Shown here in pieces: positions 1 to 8,574 of a stretch of 64,000 nucleotides of DNA (position 1 is its first letter; the number at the start of each line of letters is the position of its first letter). Location of the stretch: positions 1-64,000 of the forward strand of contig NZ_FQUU01000003.1 in assembly GCF_900129295.1 (NCBI RefSeq), read 5' to 3'. The translations under genes and the position numbers were made by a program. Source of the stretch: Flavisolibacter ginsengisoli DSM 18119 (GTDB taxonomy: Bacteria; Bacteroidota; Bacteroidia; Chitinophagales; Chitinophagaceae). The notes beneath the pieces are model-generated. The model saw only the letters and a list, made by a program, of their open reading frames with translations, made no database searches and was not told the DNA's origin.

Positions 1-306
1 CAGAGCTGTATTGGCTAAAACAGCGTTATCCAATGACCTTTGTAGCTCAGTGATGTGATCAGATAATGAAAGATCCACAGCACCAGTTGGGGAGGACTGA
101 GTAACCATGTCGATAGCATTTGAACCTGCAAGTTCCTTACGAAACTGCTTAACCCATTCACCAACAGTTTTTACCCGCTTAATATTAAATAGCTCTGCTG
201 CCTCCAGGTAAGATAAACCCTTATCCAGAACAGTCCTTGCTAAATGCATCTTAAAAGTTGGACTCCATACCCACCGCTTGCCGTGTTTTTTAATGAACCT
301 TTCCAT
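1..306 (-). CDS. IS3-family OrfA-like transposase, helix-turn-helix subunit (partial)
   Basis: This reading frame starts at the ATG at 306 and stays open for 102 codons to the first base of the window, so its C-terminus is missing. The N-terminal residues are basic and Trp-rich (KKHGKRWVWSPTFK). A segment with LARTVLDKGLSYLEAAELF followed by VKTVGEWVKQF fits the helix-turn-helix layout of transposase OrfA proteins. The residues after about 85 are hydrophilic and helical, as in the leucine-zipper part of OrfA. In that family OrfA binds the IS ends and is joined to OrfB by frameshifting; OrfB would lie to the left and cannot be seen. An unrelated HTH protein is possible. Confidence 0.5.
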   Translation of the reverse strand, partial: MERFIKKHGKRWVWSPTFKMHLARTVLDKGLSYLEAAELFNIKRVKTVGEWVKQFRKELAGSNAIDMVTQSSPTGAVDLSLSDHITELQRSLDNAVLANTAL

Positions 307-350
307 AAAATTGACAGTTTGTCTGTAAACTTTTTCTGGAACGAGACACA
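1..350 (-). mobile_element. Right-hand part of an IS3-like insertion sequence, cut by the window edge
   Basis: A transposase-like reading frame runs off the left edge on the minus strand. Upstream of its start, on the minus strand, the sequence from about 350 back to 321 begins with TGTGTCTCGTTCCAGAAAAA, which has the TG start usual for an IS3-family terminal repeat. The outer limit near 350 is a guess: the matching end lies outside the window and no target duplication can be checked. Confidence 0.35.
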
Positions 351-461
351 ATAGTTAATCCTCTTCATTTCTGCAGATTAGAGTATAAGAGGAATTATCA
401 AAGCTGGAAGGGTAAGTATTGATACAGAACTTCTTGTCAAATTGTCAACAAATTCAACTCA

Positions 462-1439
462 TTAACCTTCTTTCCCAATTGTAACTTCTTTCCAATCGCT
501 TGCCTTATTTAATAGATTAATTGATGTCTGATCAAGCTGCAATTGAGCGGCTTCTATAAGGTCGTCCAGTTGTTCAATGCTGGTGGCACTGGCAATGGGA
601 GCCGTAATGGAAGGCCGCGCAATCAGCCAGGCAATGGCGATACTGGCGGGAGTGGTATTGTAATCTTTTGACACTTCATCCAGTGCGTTCAATATGCGCA
701 ATCCCCGGTCATTCAGGTAAGTCTTAACGACGGCGCCGCCCCTGGCACTTTTATCTACATCTTCTGCTGAACGGTATTTACCTGATAAAAAACCACTGGC
801 GAGCGCATAATAGTTAATGACCCCAAGGCCTTTTTCAAGGCAAAGCGGTTCATATTCCTGCTCAAATTTCTGGCGGTTATACAGGTTGTATTCGGGTTGA
901 AGGGTCTCATAACGAGGCAGGTTATGCGCTTCATTATATTGAATGGATTCGCTCAATCTTTCAGGGCTTAAGTTGGAAGCACCAATCGCCCTGACCTTTC
1001 CTTCCTTTACCAGTTCAGCAAATGTTTCTATGGTCTCTGCCACGGGAGTATCGAGGTCATCCCAATGGCTTTGATACAGGTCTATGTAATCTGTCTGCAG
1101 TCTTTGCAAAGAAGCATCCACAGCTTCCAGGATGTGCTCACGGGTGAGCGACTTTTTACCCCCGGCCACTGCGCCACCAACCTTTGTGGCAATGACCACT
1201 TTATCCCTGTTGCCCTTTTGCCTTAGCCATTTGCCTATAATGGTTTCTGATTCACCTCCCTTATTTCCTGGCTTCCAGTGAGAATATACATCTGCTGTAT
1301 CTATAAGGTTGAACCCTGCATCTACAAATGCATCCAGTAATTTAAAGGATGTTGCTTCGTCAATGGTCCAGCCAAAAACATTTCCGCCAAAAGCAAGGGG
1401 AGCGACGTCTATAGCGGAAGTTAATTTTCTATTGATCAT
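462..1439 (-). CDS. Aldo/keto reductase
   Basis: The 325-residue protein has the length and order of an aldo/keto reductase TIM barrel: LIDTADVYSHW near residue 46 supplies the catalytic Asp and Tyr, VVIATKVGG the Lys, and LYQSHWDD the His. IGASNLSPERL and the C-terminal APIASATSIEQLDDL are the usual NADP(H)-binding segments. It most likely reduces small aldehydes or ketones with NADPH in the cytoplasm; the substrate cannot be read from sequence. The gene lies 5 bp downstream of the zinc alcohol dehydrogenase on the same strand, so the two are probably co-transcribed and may act together in aldehyde detoxification. That joint role is inference. Confidence 0.9.
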   Translation of the reverse strand: MINRKLTSAIDVAPLAFGGNVFGWTIDEATSFKLLDAFVDAGFNLIDTADVYSHWKPGNKGGESETIIGKWLRQKGNRDKVVIATKVGGAVAGGKKSLTREHILEAVDASLQRLQTDYIDLYQSHWDDLDTPVAETIETFAELVKEGKVRAIGASNLSPERLSESIQYNEAHNLPRYETLQPEYNLYNRQKFEQEYEPLCLEKGLGVINYYALASGFLSGKYRSAEDVDKSARGGAVVKTYLNDRGLRILNALDEVSKDYNTTPASIAIAWLIARPSITAPIASATSIEQLDDLIEAAQLQLDQTSINLLNKASDWKEVTIGKEG

Positions 1440-1444
1440 TTTAA

Positions 1445-2491
1445 TTATTTAAGTGTAGCCATGTCAATCACAAAACGGTAACGCACATCGCCTCTCATCA
1501 TTCGTTCGTAAGCTTCATTGATATAATCGATATCGATCACCTCCACATCTGAAACAATATTGTGCTCAGAACAATAATCAAGCATTTCCTGGGTTTCAGG
1601 CAATCCTCCAATCAATGAACCACCAATGCTGCGCCTGTTGCCAATGAGATTAAAAGCAGGTACCTGCGCCGGAGCCGGTGGGGCGCCTACGCAGATCATA
1701 GTTCCATTGGTATTGAGCATGTTGAGGTAAATGTTATAATCATGCGGAGCTGAAACCGTATCAATGATAAAGTCGAAATAATTTTTAAGATCTTTTAGTT
1801 GCCCGGGGTCATTGGTTAAAGCAAAACGGTGAGCACCCAGTCTTTTGGCATCAGCTTCTTTAGCAGGAGAGTGACTAAGCATGGTCACCTCAGCGCCGAA
1901 GGAAACGGCAAACTTCACGGCCATATGTCCCAGTCCACCCAAACCTAAAATACCAACTTTATGACCCTTGCCCACTTTCCAGTAACGCAGGGGCGAGTAA
2001 GTGGTAATGCCGGCACAAAGTAGGGGTGCCACTGCTTCCAGGTTCAATTTATCCGAAACTTTTAATACAAAATCTTCAGTGACCACGATACGGTTGGAGT
2101 AGCCGCCATAGGTAATTGTTTTGCCATCTTTTTCATAGCTGTTGTAAGTGGCTACAGAACCATTTACACAATATTGTTCCAGTCCTTTTTCACAGTTGGA
2201 ACATTCCCTGCAGGAGTCAACCAGGCAACCAACACCAGCCAGGTCACCCTCTTTAAATTTCGTTACATGCGCGCCCACCTTAGTCACCCTGCCCACGATC
2301 TCATGGCCCGGAACAATAGGATAAACAGAGCCTCCCCATTCATTTCTCACCTGGTGTATATCGGAGTGACACACGCCGCAATATAATATTTCAATTTGTA
2401 CATCATGTAGTCCCGGTTCGCGCCGCTGGAATTCAAATGGCCCCAATGGGGCGGTATTATCCTGTGCTGCATATCCTTTCGTTGCTGTCAT
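1445..2491 (-). CDS. Zinc-dependent alcohol dehydrogenase, cinnamyl-alcohol/YahK type
   Basis: This 348-residue medium-chain dehydrogenase shows the catalytic zinc Cys in GVCHSDIHQVRNEWG (near residue 40), GHEIVGRV, the four-Cys structural zinc site (CLVDSCRECSNCEKG) near 90-105, and the Rossmann motif GLGGLGHMAVK near 180. This combination is typical of NADP-dependent YahK/cinnamyl alcohol dehydrogenases, which interconvert aldehydes and primary alcohols. It is the first gene of a two-gene unit with the aldo/keto reductase. A TACTTTTG element lies about 30 bp upstream of its ATG, facing it. The family call is secure; the physiological substrate is unknown. Confidence 0.92.
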   Translation of the reverse strand: MTATKGYAAQDNTAPLGPFEFQRREPGLHDVQIEILYCGVCHSDIHQVRNEWGGSVYPIVPGHEIVGRVTKVGAHVTKFKEGDLAGVGCLVDSCRECSNCEKGLEQYCVNGSVATYNSYEKDGKTITYGGYSNRIVVTEDFVLKVSDKLNLEAVAPLLCAGITTYSPLRYWKVGKGHKVGILGLGGLGHMAVKFAVSFGAEVTMLSHSPAKEADAKRLGAHRFALTNDPGQLKDLKNYFDFIIDTVSAPHDYNIYLNMLNTNGTMICVGAPPAPAQVPAFNLIGNRRSIGGSLIGGLPETQEMLDYCSEHNIVSDVEVIDIDYINEAYERMMRGDVRYRFVIDMATLK

Positions 2492-2519
2492 ATGGCTATT
2501 GTTTATTGATTTTGAAAGG

Positions 2520-2527
2520 CAAAAGTA
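2520..2527 (-). promoter_or_regulatory. Putative -7 element for the dehydrogenase/reductase pair
   Basis: On the minus strand this reads TACTTTTG, a full match to the Bacteroidota -7 consensus TAnnTTTG, and lies about 30 bp before the dehydrogenase ATG. No good TTTG box is found at the expected 19-20 bp spacing, so the call is tentative. Confidence 0.35.
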
Positions 2528-2572
2528 AGGCTTGGTACATTCAATAGATGGCTGAGGCTGCCATGTAGTTTG

Positions 2573-2602
2573 TTGTATTGAACATTTGATGCTTTAGTTT
2601 CG
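2573..2602 (+). promoter_or_regulatory. Putative promoter for the 157-aa protein gene
   Basis: A TTG at 2573-2575 is followed after 19 bp by TAGTTTCG (2595-2602), one base off the TAnnTTTG consensus. The ATG of the downstream gene is 20 bp further on. The spacing fits Bacteroidota sigma-A-type promoters. Confidence 0.45.
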
Positions 2603-2621
2603 CGGGGTAGATATTACAAAT

Positions 2622-3095
2622 ATGAAAGCTGCTTCGAGTAATGAGATCAAACAGGAATTAAAGGGATTGTCAAATGCAAAGCTGCTTGAACTTTGCCTGC
2701 GGTTGGCGCGCTTTAAAAAGGAAAACAAAGAATTACTGACCTATCTTCTGTTTGAAGCCGATGACCTGGAAACTTACCTTAAGAATGTAAAGGACGAAGT
2801 TGACGAGCAGTTCCTGGAAGTGAATACTACAAGTATGTATTTCGCCAAAAAAACGCTAAGAAAAATATTGCGTATAGTCAATAAGCATATCCGTTATACA
2901 GGGAGCAAACAGGCTGAAGCAGAATTACTGATCTATTACTGCAAAAAACTTAAAGCGTTAAAGATTCCTTTCCGTAAAAGCAATGTGCTGGACAAATTAT
3001 TTGATGCCCAGGTGAAAAAAATAAAAGCTGCTATCAATTCCATGCACGAGGATCTGCAATATGATTACATCAGGCAGCTGGAAGAGCTTCAATAA
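2622..3095 (+). CDS. Hypothetical helical protein, 157 aa
   Basis: I do not recognise a named family. The protein is soluble, has no signal peptide or membrane segment, and is rich in Lys, Glu and Leu. It is predicted by eye to be almost wholly helical, with heptad-like stretches (LKGLSNAKLLELCLRLARFKK; EAELLIYYCKKLKALKI). The ATG has a promoter-like element close upstream and the gene ends at an inverted repeat shared with the convergent DUF3078 gene, so it appears to be a single-gene unit. The codon use and a start well placed behind a promoter make a real gene likely; the function is unknown. Confidence 0.75.
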   Translation: MKAASSNEIKQELKGLSNAKLLELCLRLARFKKENKELLTYLLFEADDLETYLKNVKDEVDEQFLEVNTTSMYFAKKTLRKILRIVNKHIRYTGSKQAEAELLIYYCKKLKALKIPFRKSNVLDKLFDAQVKKIKAAINSMHEDLQYDYIRQLEELQ

Positions 3096-3104
3096 AATCT
3101 TTAC

Positions 3105-3136
3105 TTAATACAACGCTTATAGGGAAGCGGTATTAA
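3105..3136. terminator. Imperfect inverted repeat between convergent genes
   Basis: TTAATAC (3105-3111) pairs with GTATTAA (3130-3136), and inside it CGCTT (3114-3118) pairs with AAGCG (3125-3129). It sits between convergent genes and covers the stop codon of the minus-strand gene. It probably ends transcription on both strands, though it lacks a clear T-tract. Confidence 0.4.
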
Positions 3137-4056
3137 AATTTAGCCTGGAGTCCAATGCCTACCAATGATTTTAACTGCACTGCAGGGGATTTGCCATCAT
3201 TTCCAAATAAGCGAACATCATCATCATAGATAAGGTCAACATTCCAGCTTGCTGAAAGCAGCTTTGATAACTTCAATAACAACACATTCGTCATGAATAC
3301 ATCTATCTTTTCAGGATTGTGCTTATAGTTGGAAAAAAGATCCAGGCGTGCTTTATAGCTAACTGTTTTGTTGAATTCATTAAAGTAATTGGCAGAAACA
3401 AAGGCACCGAATTCAGACCTGGAATGTTTGCCGGGCTCAACGCCATACAGACCCTTTGCTGAAAGCGAATCATTCTTTACAAAGACCCACCTGGCAGCAG
3501 CCGGAGACATGAAAAGAGAAAAATGTTCACCGGGCTTATAATCCATACCAATACTGGCGAGTAAATAGCCAGGGGATAAGAAGTCAGAGGCAAGGGACTT
3601 TATATCATTGGCATAGGTGTATCCCTTGAAAAGCTGTGACCTGAAGTTCAACAACCCTGACACATTCCACTTTGGTGCCACAGACCTTCCATAGATAGAT
3701 AGCAGGTCGATCCTGTCATCATTTTTACGGCTACCCAGGCTCGTGGTATTTACATAACCAAGGTTGAAGTCAAGTGTATTGTCCCAGCTATGCTTGTCTT
3801 TTTTATAAAAGGAATAAAGATTTAATATGGAGCTTACAGCCAAAGAGAACTTGTCACCTCCTGCAGCCCAGTTGGTAAGGGACCCCTGGGATAGATTAAA
3901 ACTGTAAAGGCCACCTTTTCTCCATTCTTTTTGAATAGTATCCTCAGGTTTTTTGATGGTAACTTTTGTATCCTTGCTTAGATCTTTAATCGTTTGATCC
4001 TGTGCTTTTGCTGAAAATGCAGCTAACAGGATTAGGACAGTTAGTAGTTTTTTCAT
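3133..4056 (-). CDS. DUF3078 family outer-membrane-associated protein
   Basis: The 307-residue protein begins with a signal peptide (MKKLLTVLILLAAFSAKAQ) and has the DUF3078 layout: a WRKGG.YSFNLSQGSLTNWAAGG segment near residues 45-68, then alternating aromatic-polar strands such as NTLDFNLGYV and YKARLDLFSNY up to a C-terminal GIGLQAKF. A terminal aromatic residue and repeated amphipathic strands suggest a small outer-membrane beta-barrel. DUF3078 is common in Bacteroidota and has no established biochemical function as far as I know. It is monocistronic here. Confidence 0.82.
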   Translation of the reverse strand: MKKLLTVLILLAAFSAKAQDQTIKDLSKDTKVTIKKPEDTIQKEWRKGGLYSFNLSQGSLTNWAAGGDKFSLAVSSILNLYSFYKKDKHSWDNTLDFNLGYVNTTSLGSRKNDDRIDLLSIYGRSVAPKWNVSGLLNFRSQLFKGYTYANDIKSLASDFLSPGYLLASIGMDYKPGEHFSLFMSPAAARWVFVKNDSLSAKGLYGVEPGKHSRSEFGAFVSANYFNEFNKTVSYKARLDLFSNYKHNPEKIDVFMTNVLLLKLSKLLSASWNVDLIYDDDVRLFGNDGKSPAVQLKSLVGIGLQAKF

Positions 4057-4239
4057 ATAATAAAATTACTACAGCAGGAATAGATTATAGCATTTGTTCA
4101 TTTCATATGCACCTGGTACTTCATAGTAAAAATTTAGATCAGGACAGCTTCTCATTTTATAAAGCAATTGAAATTGGTTAAAAAAACCTTTTGCCTGTGG
4201 TATGGTTGGAAGTTTGCAGGGTTTCACTAAATTGTTTTT

Positions 4240-5304
4240 ATGGCTTCATTGTTTGAATCATTAACTATTCGTTCTGTCAGGTTAAAAAACAGGATCATTG
4301 TTTCGCCGATGTGTCAATATTCCTCTACAGATGGTTTTATCAACGATTGGCACCTGGTTCATTTGGGTTCCAGGGCGGTAGGCGGTGCTGCAGCAGTGAT
4401 GACTGAAGCAACAGCTGTATCACCCGGTGGCAGGATCTCTCCAGGAGACCTTGGCATCTGGAAAGATGAACATATTGAAGGATTGAAAAGAGTCACCGAT
4501 TTTATTGCAGCCCACGATGCTATACCGGGCATACAATTGGCGCATGCCGGGCGTAAGGCAAGTCACCAGGTACCATGGAAGGGTGGTGAAGCATTAACAA
4601 AGGAAGAAGGCGCCTGGCCAACCATAGCACCCAGTGCCATAGCTTTTAAAGAAGGCGAACCTGCTCCGGGGGAAATGTCCATTGAGGAGATCAGGGACTG
4701 TGTGGTGCAGTTTAGAACTGCGGCAGAAAGAGCATTAAGGGCCGGTTTTAAGATCATTGAGATACATGGAGCTCATGGATATTTAATTAATGAATTCCTC
4801 TCCCCTGCCAGTAATAAACGAAAGGATACTTATGGTGGATCCTTTGAGAACCGAAGCAGGTTCCTTGTAGATATTGTTGAATCTATCCGACAGGTATGGC
4901 CGCAGGAGTATCCCTTGATTGTTCGCATTTCAGCAACAGACTGGACAAGCGATGGTTGGAATGGAGATGATTCTGTGATGTTGGGGAAACTACTGGAAAC
5001 TAAGGGAGTTGACCTGTTAGATTGTTCTACAGGCGGTAATATCAGTGGCGTGCGCATTGAATTAAAACCTATGTACCAGGTTCCCTTTGCAGAAAGAATA
5101 AAGAAAGAAACTTCCTTGCTTTCAGGTGCGGTAGGCCTGATCACCACTGCTGCTGAATGTGAACAAATCATTGCACAAGGAAAGGCGGATGTGGTGTTCC
5201 TGGCAAGACAATTACTAAGAGATCCTTATTTCCCCCTCCATGCAGCAAAAGAGCTTGGGGTAGATGTACCATGGCCTGAGCAATACCAGCGGGCAAAAAA
5301 GTAA
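4240..5304 (+). CDS. Old yellow enzyme, YqjM/NamA-like NADPH dehydrogenase
   Basis: This 354-residue FMN-dependent TIM barrel belongs to the YqjM branch of old yellow enzymes. SPMCQYSS near residue 22 carries the Cys (C25) that tunes the flavin in that branch. QLAHAGRKAS near 100 and the HGAHGYLINEFLSP segment near 175, followed by SNKRKDTYGG, are signature FMN- and substrate-binding segments. The family reduces activated C=C bonds of enones with NADPH. It stands ahead of the nudK-like gene with a 58-bp gap and could be co-transcribed with it. The natural substrate is unknown. Confidence 0.92.
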   Translation: MASLFESLTIRSVRLKNRIIVSPMCQYSSTDGFINDWHLVHLGSRAVGGAAAVMTEATAVSPGGRISPGDLGIWKDEHIEGLKRVTDFIAAHDAIPGIQLAHAGRKASHQVPWKGGEALTKEEGAWPTIAPSAIAFKEGEPAPGEMSIEEIRDCVVQFRTAAERALRAGFKIIEIHGAHGYLINEFLSPASNKRKDTYGGSFENRSRFLVDIVESIRQVWPQEYPLIVRISATDWTSDGWNGDDSVMLGKLLETKGVDLLDCSTGGNISGVRIELKPMYQVPFAERIKKETSLLSGAVGLITTAAECEQIIAQGKADVVFLARQLLRDPYFPLHAAKELGVDVPWPEQYQRAKK

Positions 5305-5362
5305 TGCCTTGGGCGCTTATTATAAGTGCATAAAAATTGTATAGCGTATTGAAAGTGCAGTT

Positions 5363-5938
5363 ATGGGAGATGTTACAATAAAAAATTCTGAGACCTTATC
5401 TAAATGGAAACACGAATTAAAGAAGATACAATTTGAGCGGACCAGTAAATCAGGTAGTACTCAAAGCCAGGAACGGGAGGTATATGATCATGGTAATGCT
5501 GTTGCGGCCTTGCTATACAATAAGCAAAAGGGCACTGTATTGCTGACCCGCCAATTTCGCTTACCGGCATATTTAAATGATGGGGAAGGTATGTTATTGG
5601 AGGCCTGTGCTGGTTTGGTAGAAAATGGTGAGGAACCTGAAGCAACCATGAAGCGGGAGATCAAGGAAGAAATGGGATATGAAATTGAACAGCTTCAAAA
5701 GATATTTGAAGTGTATTCTTCGCCAGGGTCTTTAAAAGAATTATTGTTCCTGTTTGTTGGTGAGTATGATCAACAGCAAAAGGTGGCAGATGGTGGTGGA
5801 TTAAAAGATGAAGGTGAAGATATTGAAGTGGTAGAAATGCCGCTGGCCGAAGTGATTGAAAAAGCCAGCAGTGGACAAATAAGAGATGCAAAAACTGTCA
5901 TCCTTATTTTATGGTTACAACAAAAACAACTTGTTTAG
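5363..5938 (+). CDS. nudK: Nudix hydrolase, GDP-mannose pyrophosphatase NudK-like
   Basis: The 191-residue protein has a complete Nudix box (G-x5-E-x7-REIKEEMGY) at about residues 83-105, preceded by VLLTRQFRLPAYLNDGEGMLLEACAG, the segment typical of NudK and ADP-sugar pyrophosphatases. NudK hydrolyses GDP-mannose to GMP and mannose-1-phosphate; related enzymes take ADP-ribose, so the exact substrate is less certain than the family. The length equals the usual 190-200 residues. A strong terminator follows immediately. Confidence 0.82.
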   Translation: MGDVTIKNSETLSKWKHELKKIQFERTSKSGSTQSQEREVYDHGNAVAALLYNKQKGTVLLTRQFRLPAYLNDGEGMLLEACAGLVENGEEPEATMKREIKEEMGYEIEQLQKIFEVYSSPGSLKELLFLFVGEYDQQQKVADGGGLKDEGEDIEVVEMPLAEVIEKASSGQIRDAKTVILILWLQQKQLV

Positions 5939-5950
5939 GAACCGGCAATA

Positions 5951-5984
5951 AAAAAGGTAAATCATTACTCATGATTTACCTTTT
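5951..5984. terminator. Bidirectional intrinsic terminator
   Basis: AAAAGGTAAATCAT (5952-5965) and ATGATTTACCTTTT (5971-5984) are perfectly complementary around a 5-base loop, with an A-run and a T-run on the two sides. It serves the nudK-like gene and the convergent small gene at 6003. Confidence 0.85.
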
Positions 5985-6002
5985 ACCTGCTGCTTTGTGA
6001 GA

Positions 6003-6347
6003 TTACTCTTCTTTCACTTTAGGTTTTAATTGATCTTTGGTTACAAATACCCTTCCGCCCTTTTCATTGATCCAGTAATATTTTGTTCCATCATCTACAT
6101 AGATCTTTTGGCCTTCAGGACCAACCCATTCTGCTGATTCCTTGTCAGTAAGCTTTGCCTTTCCTTTTGTAGCAAGTTCGGCAGTTTCATTACCGACAGC
6201 TTTTGCGCCTTTTTTAATACCATGACCAGCTTTTTTAGCACCTTTCTTAATGCTGTGACCTACTTTGCTTGCCGTGCTTTGCGAGTAGGCAGGTGTAGTG
6301 AAACCAATAAAAGCGAATACGGCAATAATTGCCAGGATTTTTTTCAT
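6003..6347 (-). CDS. Exported basic protein with PBCV-type basic adaptor-like C-terminus
   Basis: The 114-residue precursor has a signal peptide (MKKILAIIAVFAFIGFTTPA) and then a low-complexity basic stretch of Lys/Gly repeats (SIKKGAKKAGHGIKKGAKA, about residues 32-52). It ends in a compact aromatic/Gly module (KIYVDDGTKYYWINEKGGR.FVTKDQL), like the PBCV-specific basic adaptor modules annotated in Bacteroidota. The role is unknown; the basic repeats suggest binding to an acidic partner such as nucleic acid or surface polymer, which is inference. It has its own upstream region and shares a terminator with the nudK-like gene. Confidence 0.7.
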   Translation of the reverse strand: MKKILAIIAVFAFIGFTTPAYSQSTASKVGHSIKKGAKKAGHGIKKGAKAVGNETAELATKGKAKLTDKESAEWVGPEGQKIYVDDGTKYYWINEKGGRVFVTKDQLKPKVKEE

Positions 6348-6547
6348 AGTGTTATGTTTTTTCAGTTTATACTCCGGAATGACAAGTAACTAAAAAGATG
6401 CCAGTTAAAACCCTGCAATAGTTAAAGTCCGTGACTTTTGTTTTGCCAACCAGAATCATATTTTTCTGTGCCTGAGGTCATACAAATTGGGAATTATCAT
6501 TTCTACCTTTTGAGTAGAAAAAATTCTTCAATTATAAAATAGCAGTT

Positions 6548-7129
6548 ATGAAATACTTGAGCATTTTAAGCTTTATGCTGCTGTGTACTCCAGGTTGGTC
6601 TCAGCAATGGGCTAAACAATATGATTATGTAGATGACTGGTATTGCGGTCTTTGCATAGTTGAGAAAGATGGAAAACATGGCTTTGTTGATAAGGAAGGC
6701 AATTTAGTTGTTCCTCTTATTTACCAGGAAGAGATGCATTTTAATGAAGGCATGGCTGCCGTGATGAAAGATGGAAAATGGGGTTTCCTGGACAGTACAG
6801 GGAAATTGGTGATCCCATTACAATATTCTGAAGTCTATACTTTTACTAATGGGCTTGGCCTGGTTATGAAGAATGATAAATATGGTTTTATTGATCCTTC
6901 AGGTAAAGCTGTCATTCCTTTAATATTTGATAATGCTTCAAGCTTTTCCGAAGGCCTTGCTGTAGTAAGTAAAAACGGGATGTGGGGTTTTATTGATACC
7001 CATGGTAAGGAAGTTATACCCATGAAATATAGTTATGCGGTTTCTTTTAATGAAGGTTATGCCAAAACTAAAAGGAATGGTAAGTGGTTATTGATTGACA
7101 AAAATGGAAAGGAATCTCCTGCTGAGTAA
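6548..7129 (+). CDS. Exported WG-repeat protein
   Basis: After a signal peptide (MKYLSILSFMLLCTPGWSQQ) the 193-residue protein consists of four full WG repeats and one partial repeat from about residue 35. Each has the form K-(D/N)-G-K-x-G-F-x-D-x-x-G-K-x-(V/I)-(I/V)-P-x-x-(Y/F), followed by a short F-x-E/N-G turn. WG repeats fold as beta-rich tandem units and probably mediate binding; no catalytic function is known. The last unit keeps NGKWLLIDKNGKE and then stops. The gene is flanked by a minus-strand neighbour on each side and looks monocistronic. Confidence 0.85.
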   Translation: MKYLSILSFMLLCTPGWSQQWAKQYDYVDDWYCGLCIVEKDGKHGFVDKEGNLVVPLIYQEEMHFNEGMAAVMKDGKWGFLDSTGKLVIPLQYSEVYTFTNGLGLVMKNDKYGFIDPSGKAVIPLIFDNASSFSEGLAVVSKNGMWGFIDTHGKEVIPMKYSYAVSFNEGYAKTKRNGKWLLIDKNGKESPAE

Positions 7130-7155
7130 CCTTACCATAAAAGGGTATTACTATC

Positions 7156-7941
7156 CTATAACAGAAGATAGATATTTCCGTTTGATTCCTCAAGCGTGTA
7201 AGTATCTATTTTTTCTTTTGCCGGTCCTGCTTTTACCTCTCCGCTGTTAGTGTCAAACTGGGATCCATGCCATGGGCATTGAACAGTGCCACAGATCATT
7301 GATCCATCGGCCAGTGAAGCACCCTTGTGGGAACAATGATCACTGAAGGCCACGTGTCCTTTTTCAGTATTACCAATAACGATCCTTTTGCCGTTAATGT
7401 GCATGAGCTTCATGGCGTTGATCTTTATTTCGCCTACCCTGGCAACCTTTATTTTTTTGTCTTCAGTGTTGATATATTCCTGGTTCCATTTGGCAGCATT
7501 GGCATAGCGGTGATCTATACCTATCTGGTTGCGGTGAACCAATGTGCCTCCCATCCATCCGGCAATAGATAACAATATTACGCCGATAGCTTCCAGGCCA
7601 AGAATAAGGTATGGATTGGCAGAAGCATCTCTACGGTAGAACCACACATACGTGAATATTCCAAGGTTGACAAGATTGATAATGGCATGCTGCGTGCCTC
7701 TTTTTTTGGCGGAACTTTCAGGAGGTATGGTCATAAAATAATCAATAGCTCCAGGAACAGCGGCTGCAAGCGCCCCGATAATACCTGCAATATCAAGGTA
7801 ATAGGCCACCAAAGAAAGGGCTGGCCTGTTAGAAATGACACCAAAAAGGTCAAAAACAAAGGCCCCGGTGAAGAATGCGATTGGGAACGATACTAAAATG
7901 GGGTGAAGAGGATGAGAAGCCAGGTGTGCTTTACTTTTCAT
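7156..7941 (-). CDS. Membrane protein with DUF2231-like domain and Rieske [2Fe-2S] domain
   Basis: From the ATG at 7941 the product has 261 residues; an upstream GTG at 7986 would add 15 residues, but the ATG directly precedes the conserved KAHLASHPLHPILVSFP segment. Residues about 1-145 form four membrane helices of the DUF2231 type. Residues about 160-261 form a Rieske domain with C-x-H in FSDHCSHKGASL and C-x2-H in GTVQCPWHGSQFD, so all four cluster ligands are present. Such fusions are thought to move electrons at the membrane; the partner is unknown. The gene stands alone on the minus strand. Confidence 0.85.
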   Translation of the reverse strand: MKSKAHLASHPLHPILVSFPIAFFTGAFVFDLFGVISNRPALSLVAYYLDIAGIIGALAAAVPGAIDYFMTIPPESSAKKRGTQHAIINLVNLGIFTYVWFYRRDASANPYLILGLEAIGVILLSIAGWMGGTLVHRNQIGIDHRYANAAKWNQEYINTEDKKIKVARVGEIKINAMKLMHINGKRIVIGNTEKGHVAFSDHCSHKGASLADGSMICGTVQCPWHGSQFDTNSGEVKAGPAKEKIDTYTLEESNGNIYLLL

Positions 7942-8142
7942 TCTTGTTAGTTTGCTGTACACAATCAAAAATCTTACCTCAACCACTGCTATTTATTGGT
8001 ACATCATATTAGAGATTTCTTCACTAGCCAGGTTTTTGGACAGCAACAGTTTGGAAAATATCTTTTCCATTTATCATAATAGTATGGTGTGGTAGTAGAT
8101 TGTATCTACCTTGTATGTCCTTTTCATCAAAACTTTTTTACC

Positions 8143-8520
8143 ATGACAACCAAAGAAGCAACAATGACAACCCAGGAAATTGCAGATCGTTTTTATGAAA
8201 TGACACAGCAAGGAAAATGGAATGAAATACAGCAGGAGTTTTTTGCTGAAGATGCGGAAAGTATAGAACCCGAACATTCTCAGGGTTTAAAGACTGTAAA
8301 AGGATTGGACGCTATTAAAAAGAAAGGTGAATCGTTCAACCAGATGGTAGAAGAAATGCATGGCGGTTACTGTAGTAAACCAGTAGTAGGCGGCAATTAT
8401 TTCAGCGTAGCCATGGGTATGGATGTGACCATGAAAGGCTCAGGCCGGACCAAGATGGATGAAATAGCCGTGTATGGTGTAAAAAACGGTAAGATCATTA
8501 GTGAACAATTCTTTTATTAA
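8143..8520 (+). CDS. NTF2/SnoaL-like protein
   Basis: The start at 8143 gives 125 residues; the ATG at 8164 is the other candidate, and a GTG further upstream is less likely. The sequence follows the NTF2-like alpha+beta cone: EIADRFYEMTQQGKWNEIQQ helices, then FFAEDAESIEP, a GLDAIKKKGESF helix and strands ending in MDEIAVYGVKNGKIISEQFF. This matches small SnoaL-like proteins of Bacteroidota. Members bind small hydrophobic ligands or act as isomerases, but many are uncharacterised and no catalytic pair can be assigned here. A strong terminator follows. Confidence 0.78.
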   Translation: MTTKEATMTTQEIADRFYEMTQQGKWNEIQQEFFAEDAESIEPEHSQGLKTVKGLDAIKKKGESFNQMVEEMHGGYCSKPVVGGNYFSVAMGMDVTMKGSGRTKMDEIAVYGVKNGKIISEQFFY

Positions 8521-8523
8521 AAC

Positions 8524-8556
8524 AAAAAAAGCGATAGGGTCACTATCGCTTTTTTA
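8524..8556. terminator. Bidirectional intrinsic terminator
   Basis: GCGATAG (8531-8537) pairs with CTATCGC (8543-8549), flanked by an A-run and six Ts. It separates the NTF2-like gene from the convergent helicase gene. Confidence 0.88.
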
Positions 8557-8574
8557 TTTTCATTACTATAGAAA